The position numbers and the translations under genes are program-made. From the NCBI RefSeq assembly GCF_023516595.1, contig NZ_JAMGBG010000067.1, positions 88,139 through 152,138 of the forward strand: a stretch of DNA of 64,000 nucleotides. The letters are read 5' to 3'. Source of the DNA: Streptomyces neyagawaensis (lineage in GTDB: Bacteria > Actinomycetota > Actinomycetes > Streptomycetales > Streptomycetaceae). Shown one piece after another: positions 1 through 7,705 of the stretch (position 1 is its first letter; each line of letters starts with the position of its first letter). The notes beneath the pieces are model-generated. The model was not told the DNA's origin and did not search any database. It saw nothing but the letters and a program-made list of their open reading frames with translations.

Positions 1-1
1 C

Positions 2-34
2 GGACGCGGTCTGCAGTACGGCGACCCGTCCTGA
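2..34 (+). CDS. 3' end of a gene entering from the left (partial)
   Basis: Only the last ten codons (ending G-D-P-S) and a TGA stop at 32-34 lie in the window. The reading frame is supported indirectly by the strong hairpin that follows at 59-92 and by the convergent gene beyond it. Too little is visible to name a product. Confidence 0.35.
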   Translation, partial: GRGLQYGDPS

Positions 35-58
35 TCCCACCCCGTCCCCCACGCCCGA

Positions 59-92
59 GCGGGGCCGCGGCCACCACGGTCCGCGGCCCCGC
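59..92. terminator. Hairpin terminator between convergent genes
   Basis: A perfect 12-bp stem (GCGGGGCCGCGG pairing with CCGCGGCCCCGC) encloses a 10-nt loop. It lies just after the partial left-edge gene and just beyond the 3' end of the DUF418 gene, so it can serve both directions. Confidence 0.6.
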
Positions 93-119
93 CCCGGGCC
101 CGGGGGACGCGCCCGCGGG

Positions 120-1403
120 TCAACGGACCCGGTTCGCCAGCCGGGTGGCGTTGTTGAGCAGGTGCTCCAGCGGGCCGCGGCGGAAGAAGCGGGACCAGGT
201 CGCCGCGAACAGGGTGGCACCGAGGACGAACGCGAGCAGCAGTCCGGCCGAGGCGGACTGCGGAGGGGTGGCCGACTCGCCGGGCAGGGCGAGGATCACC
301 AGGATGTGGCCCACGTAGAGGGTCAGGGACATGGTGCCGACGGCGATGACCGGCGCCGCCGGTCGGCGCAGCACCGGCATCCGGTCCAGTGCCACCGTCA
401 GGCACAGCAGCACCGTGATCGCGATGCCCAGGCTGCCGATGAGGTCGAACGTGGACCCGGTGTGCGGCTCGGCCGCCAGCAGCCCCCAGGCGTCGGGGCC
501 CCACAGCCCGCTGCCGACCGGCATGTCGAAGGAGACCGCCGCTCCGCCGGAGTCCTTCATGGCCGCGAACTCCTCCGGGGAGGGCATCCCGGACGTGATC
601 TTCCGATCGCCGCCGGTCACCCGGAGCACCAGCCAGGAGACGCCGTAGCCGAACGCGATCAGCGCGGGACCGACCACGGCCAGCCGCCGCCGCACCGTGC
701 CGGAGGACAGGTCCAGCCGGCCCAGCGCCATACCGGTGACGACGAACGTCATCCAGGTGATCGCCGGGTAGAGGCCGGTGAGGAAGAAGTCGAGCACGCC
801 CACCCCGGAGAGCCGGGCGATCGGGTCGTACCCGTCGACGGTGGTCACCATCGACTCGGTGAGCAGCGCGCGCAGGGCGTACGCGAGCTGTGGTGTGACG
901 AACGCGAGGGCGACCGCGATGAGCGCGAGGGTCCTGGCCCGCAGCCGCAGCAGGGGCAGGGCCAGCAGGAAGTACACGGCGTAGAAGTTGAGGATGCCGG
1001 CGCCGCCGAAGTTGGTCATCGCCAGCGCGGTGCCCACCACCAGCAGGATCACCGCCCGTATGACGATGCGGGCCCTCGCCTGGCGGCCCGCCAGGCCGGT
1101 CTTGGGCTCCAGACGGCCCGCGATCAACGTCAGCGAGAACCCGGCGAGGGTGGCGAACAGGGCCGACGCCCGGCCGCTCGCCAGCCCCAGGAACCAGTCG
1201 CCGACCCCGCCGTCCGGGTCGGGGAAGGGGCCGACGTGCACGGCGAACATGCCGAACACGGCGAGGGCGCGGGCGAGGTCCACCCCGACCAGTCGCGCCG
1301 GCGGCGCGGCACCTGCCGGGGCCGCGGCGGGCTCCGACGCGGTGGCGCCGGCTTCGGGTAAGTGTCGTAGGGGCGCCTTCGCGGCGTTGTCGATCTCGGT
1401 CAC
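120..1403 (-). CDS. DUF418 / heparan-alpha-glucosaminide acetyltransferase-like membrane protein
   Basis: Predicted 427-aa polytopic membrane protein. After a roughly 40-residue Ala/Pro-rich cytoplasmic N-terminus, the segment R-L-V-G-V-D-L-A-R-A-L-A-V-F-G-M-F begins the first helix, as in the YeiB/DUF418 family; about nine to ten hydrophobic helices follow. The C-terminal part (from about residue 260) matches the DUF418 region in spacing. Members are thought to be membrane acyltransferases acting on cell-surface or exported substrates, but the substrate here cannot be inferred. I chose the GTG at 1401-1403 because the frame further upstream reads into the divergent promoter region and is low complexity; the Shine-Dalgarno is weak, so a nearby start is possible. 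It stands alone, downstream of arsR on the same strand with a 134-bp gap. Confidence 0.8.
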   Translation of the reverse strand: MTEIDNAAKAPLRHLPEAGATASEPAAAPAGAAPPARLVGVDLARALAVFGMFAVHVGPFPDPDGGVGDWFLGLASGRASALFATLAGFSLTLIAGRLEPKTGLAGRQARARIVIRAVILLVVGTALAMTNFGGAGILNFYAVYFLLALPLLRLRARTLALIAVALAFVTPQLAYALRALLTESMVTTVDGYDPIARLSGVGVLDFFLTGLYPAITWMTFVVTGMALGRLDLSSGTVRRRLAVVGPALIAFGYGVSWLVLRVTGGDRKITSGMPSPEEFAAMKDSGGAAVSFDMPVGSGLWGPDAWGLLAAEPHTGSTFDLIGSLGIAITVLLCLTVALDRMPVLRRPAAPVIAVGTMSLTLYVGHILVILALPGESATPPQSASAGLLLAFVLGATLFAATWSRFFRRGPLEHLLNNATRLANRVR

Positions 1404-1537
1404 CGGAACAACGTTGCCGAGGCGCGGGAGACGCCAACCATCCGATGGCTCACGGGAGTTGCCCCGCCGACCGGCCCCGGCCACCCCGCCGGTCGGCGGG
1501 GTCCCGGCCCGCTGGACCGGGCGCGGGGGACGCGGCC

Positions 1538-1915
1538 TCAGACCGTCGGCGCGGCCTTGGTCAGCAGGCGTCCCATCGCGGCGAGCACCGACGGCTCGAC
1601 CCGGTAGTACACCCAGGTGCCGCGCCGCTCGGAGGTGAGCAGGCCGGCCTCCTTGAGCTTCTTCAGGTGGTGGGAGACGGTCGGCTGGGAGACGCCCACG
1701 TCGGAGATGTCGCACACGCACGCCTCGCCGCCCTCGTGGGAGGCCACCGCGGAGAACAGCCGCAGGCGCACCGGGTCGCCGAGGGCCTTGAACATCCGCG
1801 CGGCCGTCTCGGCCTCCTCCGCGGTGAACGGGCGCTCGGTGAGCGGCGGGCAGCACGGCACTACAGCCTCGCCGGGAGCGGGTTCCAGCAACGGCAGCAC
1901 CTTGGTGTTCGACAT
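1538..1915 (-). CDS. arsR: ArsR/SmtB-family metalloid-responsive repressor
   Basis: Predicted 125-aa winged-helix repressor. The recognition helix region reads S-Q-P-T-V-S-H-H-L-K-K-L. It is preceded by a C-V-C-D motif at the start of helix alpha-3, the arsenite-sensing cysteine pair of classical ArsR proteins. A second cysteine pair (P-C-C-P-P) lies near residues 21-22, as in several actinobacterial members. Such proteins release DNA on binding As(III)/Sb(III). The ATG at 1913-1915 begins M-S-N-T-K. No arsenite pump (ArsB/Acr3) or arsenate reductase is adjacent: the divergent neighbour is a secreted FG-GAP protein. It is therefore an orphan here and presumably acts on itself or in trans. Confidence 0.88.
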   Translation of the reverse strand: MSNTKVLPLLEPAPGEAVVPCCPPLTERPFTAEEAETAARMFKALGDPVRLRLFSAVASHEGGEACVCDISDVGVSQPTVSHHLKKLKEAGLLTSERRGTWVYYRVEPSVLAAMGRLLTKAAPTV

Positions 1916-2083
1916 GCATCCGGGCCGACGACGGCGGAGGCTGCTGCCAGGCCCCCGCCACCCTCCGGATCGGCGCCGCCCCGAGCACCGCGTCCGGCGG
2001 CCGCTGAACGCCCCGGCCGCCCGCCGGGATAGGATCCGGCCATTTGTGCGAGGGCATGGGCCCTCGCGGGGGAGGGAACCTAC

Positions 2084-5000
2084 GTGGGCAGACACGCCCC
2101 GGGACGGGGCGGACCGGCCGCCGCCGTCACCTCGTTGGCGGTCCTCGTGGCCGCGTCCGCCGTCGCCCTGACGACGGGTGGCGGCTCCGCGCAAGCGACC
2201 GACGGTGACACCACCGCGATCACGCTGGTCGACCCGAGCACCACCACACCGCGCACCGACCGCCCGTACGTGGCCGGGGACAGCGGCTTCCTGCACCGGC
2301 AGACCGGCAGGGCGGGGATGCTGTGGACGGACTACGCGACGGGCCGGACCGTCACCGTCGAGAGGGGCGACGGCAGCGTCTACGTGCCCGTCTCGACCTG
2401 CTCCGTGACCGCCGAGTGCCGGCCCGCGTGGTTCGGGTCGGACAGCGACGTGGTCGCGCTCGGGCCGGCCTCGATGACGTCCGCGTCGACCGTCACCCTC
2501 TGGGACCCGGCCACCCGCACCACCCGGAGCCTGAGCTGGAACGGCTCCACCACCGACGGCTACTACCGGGGCATGGCCGGGGACACGGTCGTCACCGGCC
2601 GCGCCCTGATCGACGTCGTCGACGGCACCAAGCGGGTCCGCAAGGTGACCGGCGAGCCGACGAACCTCCAGGACAAGGAGGTCGTCGCCGCCGACTCCGA
2701 GGGCGTGCTGTGGACGCGCGGCGGCGCCGTCGACTACATCGACGTCGAGTCGGCCGTGAACGCCCACGCGTTCACCGACACGACCGCCGCCGATTTCCAC
2801 GTCATGAGCGAGGACCACGTCGGCTGGTACGACAAGGACACCGCCGTACTGCATCTGAAGTCCCGCGCCGACCTCTCCGCCGCCGAGCGGGTCGTCACGC
2901 TGCCCTCCCACCCGGGCGCGCTCGACGGCGCTCCGGTCCTGGTCGGCCACTGGCTGCTGCTGCCGCTGGCCTCCGACGCGCTCGGCTCCCGGCTGGTCGC
3001 CGTCGACGTGGACGACCCCTCGGTGCAGCGGACCGTGCTGGCGAGCGCCGGCGCGTACACGCTGGCGGCCGGTGACAGGAGCGCGCTCGTCAGCGGCGGC
3101 ACCGACGCCAACGACTGGTGGGTGCAGCGGGTGAGCCTGACCGAGGACGGCTCGCCGAAGGTGACGAAGGTCCGGCAGGCCCCGGCGCTGGAGAACACCA
3201 AGACGGGCATCGCGCTCAGCCGCGGCAGCCTGCGCGTCGTCGAGGACGACCCGGCCGCCGTCGCGGACACCACGTCCGTGCGCACCCTCACCACCGACAA
3301 CTCCGCCACGCTGACGGCGTCCGAGGCCACCGCGAGCGGTTCCGTCCGCTCCGCCCTCTGCCCGTACGAGGGCGTCACCTGCTCGGCGCTGTGGGGGAAC
3401 CTCGACGCCCGCGACGTGTTCCTCGACGCGGGCGGCGGCACCGACGAGGGCGAGTCCATCGGCGACGACCGGCTGGTGGAGATCGGCGGCCACTACCTGG
3501 ACTTCGGCGGGCAGGGCGGCCGGATCGTCGACGTCTCCGACGACTACGCCGTGTTCGACTCCGGCGGCGCCGCCCCGCAGCAGTACGTCGGCGAGTTCGG
3601 CCAGGGCGAGAAGCTGAAGCGGTCCGTGCGCGCCGCGGCCCTGAACGGCTCCACCCTCTGGAGCGCCACCACCACCGCCGGGAAGCTCACCTCGTACAGC
3701 ATCCCGCTGGAGAAGACGCTCACCACGGTGACCGTGCCGGGCCTGGCCTGCGTGCCGAGCGAACTCCAGGCGGCGGGCCGCTGGGTGTACTGGGCCTGCG
3801 GGACGGAATCCGCGGGCGTGTACGACACCGGCGCCGGGACGTCGAAGGCGGTCACCCCCGGTGACGTGCTCCTCGGTGACGGCTTCACCGTCCGCCACGA
3901 CCACGGCGCCGGGACGCTGGTCCTCACCGAGGCGGCCACCGGCACCACCCGCACGATCGCCGCCGACCTGCCCGACCTGGGCCTGAGCGCGGACCGCCGC
4001 TACCGATGGACGGTCGACGAGTACACCGGGCTGGTCGCCTGGTTCGACGACTACGAGCGCACCCACGTCACCACCACGGGCATCGCCCCGTCCCAGGTGA
4101 CGGCCTTCGAGACGTCGGCCGGCAGCTATGTCGGCCCCGGTATGCCCTTCGAGGGCCAGTGGGTGCTGTCCCGTCCGGTCACCTCCTGGTCGCTCACCTT
4201 CACCTCGGTGCAGAGCGGCGCGAACGGCAAGGCCACCCGCACCCTCACCGGCGGCGCGACCCCGGGCCGGGTGACGGCCACCTGGGACGGCAGGACCGCG
4301 AACGGGGCCCATTTCCCCAACGGCCACTTCACCTGGACCCTGCGGGCGACCGGCGTCGGCACGGCCGCGGCGGTCACGGTGAACGCCGGCGAGGGCTTCC
4401 TCCAGCGCGGGGCCGCCGTGCGCCGCGACTTCGTCAGCCCCGAGGGCCCCGACGGGCGCGGCGACCTGCTCACCCTCAACTCCTCGGGCGGGCTGACCTT
4501 CCACAGCGGCACCGGCACGGGCGGGCTCGGCGACAAGTACACGGGCACCGGCTGGCCGACGACCGTCAAGGCCGTCCCCTTCGGCGACCTGAGCGGCGAC
4601 CGCTGCAACGACGTCCTCGTGCGCTACAGCAGCGGCGCGCTGCGGCTGTACAAGCCGGGCTGCGGGGCGGCCGTCAAGCCGTCGACGTCGTACACGACCC
4701 TCGCGACCAGCGGCTGGACGCAGTACGACGTCCTGACGTCGCCCGGCGACGCGAGCGGCGACGGCCGCCCGGACCTGATCGCGAGGAACTCCTCCACCGG
4801 CGCCGTCTACCTCATGAAGGGCACCGGCGACGGCAAGCTCGCCTCCCGCGTGAAGCTCTACGACAACTGGAAGGGCTACAAGAAGATCGTCGGCGTCGGC
4901 GACCTCACCGGCGACGGCCGGGCGGACCTCCTGGCCCAGGACGCCTCGAACGACCTGTACCGCTACGACGGCAAGGGCGACGGCACGTTCGCGGCCCGCG

Positions 5001-5197
5001 TCAAGGTGCTGTCGAACTGGGGCGGCTCGTACGACGCGATCGTCGGTGTCGGCGACCTCACGGACGACGGCCGCCCGGATCTGGTCGCCCGCGACACCAG
5101 CGGCAACCTGTGGCGCAACAGCGGCGACGGCAAGGGCTCCTTCGGGCCCCGGACCCGGATCGCGACCGGCTGGAGCGGATACAAGTCCCTCTCCTAG
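2084..5197 (+). CDS. Large secreted FG-GAP/VCBS-repeat protein
   Basis: Predicted 1037-aa exported protein. A GTG start at 2084 follows a clear GGAGGG ribosome site. The N-terminus has basic residues then a hydrophobic stretch (about residues 13-35) ending near S-A-Q-A, a probable Sec signal. Residues about 45-690 have the look of a WD/kelch-like beta-propeller (recurrent short strands, W-x-x-G turns), without a recognised family. A FlgD-Ig-like segment follows (A-T-W-D-G-R-T-A-N-G-A then P-N-G-H-F-T-W), and the last 250 residues contain four to five FG-GAP repeats, each with D-x-[TS]-G/D-D-G-R-x-D-L calcium-binding loops (G-D-L-T-G-D-G-R-A-D-L). FG-GAP proteins are usually extracellular adhesion or carbohydrate-associated factors; no catalytic motif is visible. 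It is monocistronic, followed by a strong terminator. Confidence 0.75.
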   Translation: MGRHAPGRGGPAAAVTSLAVLVAASAVALTTGGGSAQATDGDTTAITLVDPSTTTPRTDRPYVAGDSGFLHRQTGRAGMLWTDYATGRTVTVERGDGSVYVPVSTCSVTAECRPAWFGSDSDVVALGPASMTSASTVTLWDPATRTTRSLSWNGSTTDGYYRGMAGDTVVTGRALIDVVDGTKRVRKVTGEPTNLQDKEVVAADSEGVLWTRGGAVDYIDVESAVNAHAFTDTTAADFHVMSEDHVGWYDKDTAVLHLKSRADLSAAERVVTLPSHPGALDGAPVLVGHWLLLPLASDALGSRLVAVDVDDPSVQRTVLASAGAYTLAAGDRSALVSGGTDANDWWVQRVSLTEDGSPKVTKVRQAPALENTKTGIALSRGSLRVVEDDPAAVADTTSVRTLTTDNSATLTASEATASGSVRSALCPYEGVTCSALWGNLDARDVFLDAGGGTDEGESIGDDRLVEIGGHYLDFGGQGGRIVDVSDDYAVFDSGGAAPQQYVGEFGQGEKLKRSVRAAALNGSTLWSATTTAGKLTSYSIPLEKTLTTVTVPGLACVPSELQAAGRWVYWACGTESAGVYDTGAGTSKAVTPGDVLLGDGFTVRHDHGAGTLVLTEAATGTTRTIAADLPDLGLSADRRYRWTVDEYTGLVAWFDDYERTHVTTTGIAPSQVTAFETSAGSYVGPGMPFEGQWVLSRPVTSWSLTFTSVQSGANGKATRTLTGGATPGRVTATWDGRTANGAHFPNGHFTWTLRATGVGTAAAVTVNAGEGFLQRGAAVRRDFVSPEGPDGRGDLLTLNSSGGLTFHSGTGTGGLGDKYTGTGWPTTVKAVPFGDLSGDRCNDVLVRYSSGALRLYKPGCGAAVKPSTSYTTLATSGWTQYDVLTSPGDASGDGRPDLIARNSSTGAVYLMKGTGDGKLASRVKLYDNWKGYKKIVGVGDLTGDGRADLLAQDASNDLYRYDGKGDGTFAARVKVLSNWGGSYDAIVGVGDLTDDGRPDLVARDTSGNLWRNSGDGKGSFGPRTRIATGWSGYKSLS

Positions 5198-5210
5198 GCG
5201 GAGCGGGCGG

Positions 5211-5273
5211 ACGAACGGCCGGGGCCGGCGGTGACGGAGCGTTCTCCGTCCACCGCCGGCCCCGGCCGTTCGT
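5211..5273 (+). terminator. Very strong palindromic terminator
   Basis: Nearly 30 bp on each side pair with only a single-base bulge: the left arm 5211-5239 starts ACGAACGGCCGGGGCCGG and the right arm 5244-5273 ends CCGGCCCCGGCCGTTCGT, around a 4-nt loop. It begins 14 nt after the FG-GAP gene stop. Confidence 0.85.
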
Positions 5274-5360
5274 CCCCCTTTCGGGAGACATGACCCACAG
5301 GCACTGAAGAACACGTCCTTCACGGGGTATCCGTACGCGTGCAGGCGATGACGGGGACCA

Positions 5361-5386
5361 ACTGTTGTCGTTTGACAATAATAGCC
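5361..5386. promoter_or_regulatory. Palindromic motif, copy 1 (ACTG-TTG-N8-CAA-TAAT-N-GCC)
   Basis: The core TTGTCGTTTGACAA is a perfect 5-bp inverted repeat with a 4-nt centre, flanked by ACTG and TAATAGCC. The same arrangement recurs at 7413-7438. It sits 130 bp downstream of the MarR gene stop. The core also contains TTGACA and could double as a rightward -35 box, but no convincing gene starts within the next 130 bp. Confidence 0.5.
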
Positions 5387-5518
5387 GTGAGACAACAAAG
5401 TAACCGTGTCGGATGGGCACGGGGAAGGACATGGGATGCTCCGGTGGACGGAGACCTCTCCGTGCGCGGGTCGCCGTCGCGGTCGCACGGCGGTGCCGCC
5501 GACGCCGCCCGGGACCGC

Positions 5519-6004
5519 TCAGGCGGTCCGGCTGCTGGAGTCCGGGGCCTCGTCGTGGATCTGCGTGGCCGCGGTGGCGCAGAAGGACTCCAGCCCCTCC
5601 AACAGGGCGGTCCGCTTGGCCGCGGGCATGTCCGCCAGCACCTTCCGCAGCTCCCGCTCCCTGCGGGTGCGCAGGTCGGCGAGGAAGGCACGGCCCCGGC
5701 CGCTGAGGTGCAGCCGCACCTCGCGCCTGTCCTCCGCGCTCACCACCCGCTCGATGAACCCCGCCGCGTGCAGCCGGTCGCACAGCCGGCTCGTGGACGG
5801 CGGCGTCGACGCCAGCGTCTCCGCCAGGGTGCGCAGGTTGATGCCGTCCTGGTGCTCGAGTATGTGCAGGACACGCAGTTGGGACGCTGAGGTGGGCGCG
5901 GTGGAGGCACGGCCCCACACGACTTCCAGCAGCTCGACGGCCGTCGTGGTCACACGCGCGACCTCGTCAGGCTCTGGGCGGCGGCGGAAGGCAGTCACGG
6001 TCAC
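5519..6004 (-). CDS. MarR-family transcriptional regulator
   Basis: Predicted 161-aa winged-helix regulator with the MarR core: Q-L-R-V-L-H-I-L-E, then L-A-E-T-L-A-S-T-P-P-S-T-S-R-L-C-D-R-L as the helix-turn-helix (about residues 60-80), and R-R-E-V-R-L-H-L-S-G-R-G in the wing. Cysteines outside the HTH are few, so it need not be a thiol-redox sensor. A GTG at 6002-6004 is the likely start. It is divergent from the SpoIIE-type phosphatase gene, and a 13-bp palindrome lies 18 bp upstream of its start. A second regulator with the same recognition segment (S-R-L-C-D-R-L) is encoded at 8462-9199, so the two are paralogues flanking the same signalling genes. Confidence 0.88.
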   Translation of the reverse strand: MTVTAFRRRPEPDEVARVTTTAVELLEVVWGRASTAPTSASQLRVLHILEHQDGINLRTLAETLASTPPSTSRLCDRLHAAGFIERVVSAEDRREVRLHLSGRGRAFLADLRTRRERELRKVLADMPAAKRTALLEGLESFCATAATQIHDEAPDSSSRTA

Positions 6005-6021
6005 ACTCTCGCAGGCGCTGG

Positions 6022-6034
6022 GCTGACTGTCAGC
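6022..6034. promoter_or_regulatory. Perfect palindrome, candidate MarR operator
   Basis: GCTGACTGTCAGC is a perfect inverted repeat around one central base. It lies 18 bp upstream of the MarR gene start and about 120 bp upstream of the divergent phosphatase, as expected for an autoregulatory operator. The assignment is inference. Confidence 0.45.
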
Positions 6035-6156
6035 GTACTAGGGACCTCGGCGCGCAGACGGCGTGGATGCCCCGAGCGCCCGGCGCGACCCGTCCGGACC
6101 CGGCCTCACAGCGCAGGCACGCATCCCCGCGGAGAAAGATTGGTGTATAGCCCGTC

Positions 6157-7326
6157 ATGAAGAGATTCCTGGCCGCCGAGCGCGCGCTGCGCACCGCGGC
6201 TCCCCACGCGTTGCTCGACGCCACGCGTTCCGTACTGGTCGAGCAGTACGGGGCGGAGGAGATCGAGCTGTTCATGGCCGACTACAGCCTCACCGTGCTC
6301 CAGCCCGTGTCGGTCCTGCCGCACACCCTGGAGCCGGTGTCGGTGCACAACACCACGGTCGGCCGGGCCTTCGGTTCGCAGAAGCCGTACCACGAGGAGC
6401 GGCCCGGCGGGCGGACGCGCCTCCACCTGCCGGTCAGCGTGCGCGGCGACCGGCTCGGCGTCCTGTCCGTCACCCTGCCCGACGCCGCCGCGCGGGAATG
6501 GGAGTCAGAACTCGCCGACATCGCCGACGTCCTCGGACACGAGGTGCTCGTCGCCGAACGGGACACCGACCTCTATCTCCAGACACGCCGCAAGGACCGG
6601 CTCACCCTGGCCGCCGAGATGCAGTGGCAGCTGCTGCCCGGCCGCTCCTGCTCCCGCCCCGAGTACGACCTGGGCGCCCAGCTGGAGCCCGCCTACGCCA
6701 TCTTCGGCGACAACTTCGACTGGTCCGCCACCGCCGACCGGCTGACGCTGTACGTCACCAACGGCATGGGCGAGGGCATAGAGGCCTCGCTGCTGACGAA
6801 CCTGGCCATCAACGCCCTGCGCAACGCCCGCCGGGCCGGCATCTCCATCGCCGACCAGGCCGCCCTGGCCGACCAGGCCGTCTACGCCCACTACCGGGGC
6901 CGCTGCTATCTCTCCGTCCTGATGTTCGACTTCGACCTGGTCACGGGCCACGCCAGCGTCGTGGACGCGGGCTCGCCCCAGCTGCTGCGGCTGCGCAACG
7001 GCACGGTGGAGCACGTCACGTTCGACGCCCAGCTTCCCCTCGGCATGTTCGAGGAGACCGACTACGTGGCCCAGGACTTCCACGTCGAGCCCGGCGACCG
7101 GCTCGTCTTCGTCAGCGACGGCGTCCACGGGGTGGCCTCGCCGAAGGGGGAGACGTACGGGGACGCGGCCCTCGCGCGGGCCATCCACTCCACGCGGCTG
7201 CTGCCCGCGGCCGAGGTGCCGCGCGCGATCCTGCGGGAGCTGACCGGGCACCGCGGCGAGGCCCTGGCGGACGACGACGCGCTCGTCGTCTGCCTGGACT
7301 GGCGTGGGAGGCCTCCGGCCGCATGA
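6157..7326 (+). CDS. GAF-like + SpoIIE/PP2C-type phosphatase of a partner-switching module
   Basis: Predicted 389-aa cytosolic protein. Residues about 1-140 resemble a GAF sensor (L-H-L-P-V-S-V-R-G-D-R-L-G-V-L-S-V near its end). Residues about 155-385 form a SpoIIE-type phosphatase domain: G-D-N-F-D-W at about 184 supplies the first acidic metal ligand, V-D-A-G-S-P-Q-L-L is the central strand, V-S-D-G-V and D-D-D-A-L complete the site. The usual D-G/V-M-G-H-G motif reads T-N-G-M-G-E-G (about 201-207), with asparagine replacing the metal-binding aspartate, so activity may be altered. Such enzymes dephosphorylate STAS anti-anti-sigma proteins, and an RsbT-like kinase is encoded 380 bp downstream. 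The ATG at 6157 lies about 20 nt after GGAGAAAG. Confidence 0.8.
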   Translation: MKRFLAAERALRTAAPHALLDATRSVLVEQYGAEEIELFMADYSLTVLQPVSVLPHTLEPVSVHNTTVGRAFGSQKPYHEERPGGRTRLHLPVSVRGDRLGVLSVTLPDAAAREWESELADIADVLGHEVLVAERDTDLYLQTRRKDRLTLAAEMQWQLLPGRSCSRPEYDLGAQLEPAYAIFGDNFDWSATADRLTLYVTNGMGEGIEASLLTNLAINALRNARRAGISIADQAALADQAVYAHYRGRCYLSVLMFDFDLVTGHASVVDAGSPQLLRLRNGTVEHVTFDAQLPLGMFEETDYVAQDFHVEPGDRLVFVSDGVHGVASPKGETYGDAALARAIHSTRLLPAAEVPRAILRELTGHRGEALADDDALVVCLDWRGRPPAA

Positions 7327-7412
7327 CCGACGGGCGGGGCGGGGAAGAACAGGGCCGAGGGAACAACCTCCCCGTGGGACACGTGCGTTGTCCGGCCGTC
7401 GACCCCCGCGCT

Positions 7413-7438
7413 ACTGTTGCTATGCGGCAATAATTGCC
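7413..7438. promoter_or_regulatory. Palindromic motif, copy 2 (ACTG-TTG-N8-CAA-TAAT-N-GCC)
   Basis: TTGCTATGCGGCAA is flanked by ACTG and TAATTGCC, exactly the layout of the copy at 5361-5386. It lies 52 bp upstream of the GTG at 7491 and so is placed as an operator or promoter element for the micro-ORF / RsbT-like operon. Confidence 0.55.
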
Positions 7439-7490
7439 TGATGGCTTGCCTTCCGGTCGGCCGCGGGGCTCGCGGCAGGGAGAAACGCAC

Positions 7491-7634
7491 GTGACGGAAA
7501 GCGAAACGACCGCCGCGGTGACGCGGGAGCCGAACGGTTTCCGGGCACCGGTCACGCTGCCGCGTCGGCGGCTGCCGGTGATCGCGCACGCGCTCGCCGC
7601 CTCCCGCGCCGTCGCCGGAGCGAGCCCGCGATGA
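7491..7634 (+). CDS. Small ORF leading an RsbT-like operon (47 aa)
   Basis: A GTG at 7491 follows a good ribosome site (CAGGGAGAAACGCAC). The product is 47 residues, basic in its second half (L-P-R-R-R-L-P-V-I-A-H-A-L), with no recognised domain. Its TGA stop overlaps the ATG of the next micro-ORF. It could be a genuine small protein, a translated leader, or the remnant of the STAS antagonist (RsbS) that normally precedes an RsbT kinase. The good start and overlaps favour translation; function is unknown. Confidence 0.5.
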   Translation: MTESETTAAVTREPNGFRAPVTLPRRRLPVIAHALAASRAVAGASPR

Positions 7635-7705
7635 CCGGCTCCCCCGCCGGATCCACCGCCGTCCCGTCGGCGGTCCCGCCCGTCCGCCGGGAAGGGGGTG
7701 CGTGA
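7631..7705 (+). CDS. Micro-ORF (24 aa) linking two genes by start/stop overlaps
   Basis: The ATG at 7631 overlaps the preceding stop (ATGA). Its own TGA at 7703-7705 overlaps the ATG of the RsbT-like gene (TGATG). The Pro/Ser/Val-rich peptide has no known similarity. It may exist only to pass ribosomes to the kinase gene. Confidence 0.3.
   Translation: MTGSPAGSTAVPSAVPPVRREGGA

Noticed and set aside
1538..5488. A 1316-codon open frame on the minus strand across the FG-GAP gene
   Set aside because: Antisense shadow of the plus-strand gene; Val/Gly/Arg-rich composition, no domain, and it only shares its end with the real ArsR gene.
5413..5706. Small plus-strand ORF after the first palindromic motif
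   Set aside because: Has a possible ribosome site but is Arg/Pro-rich and antisense to the MarR gene; no support beyond position.
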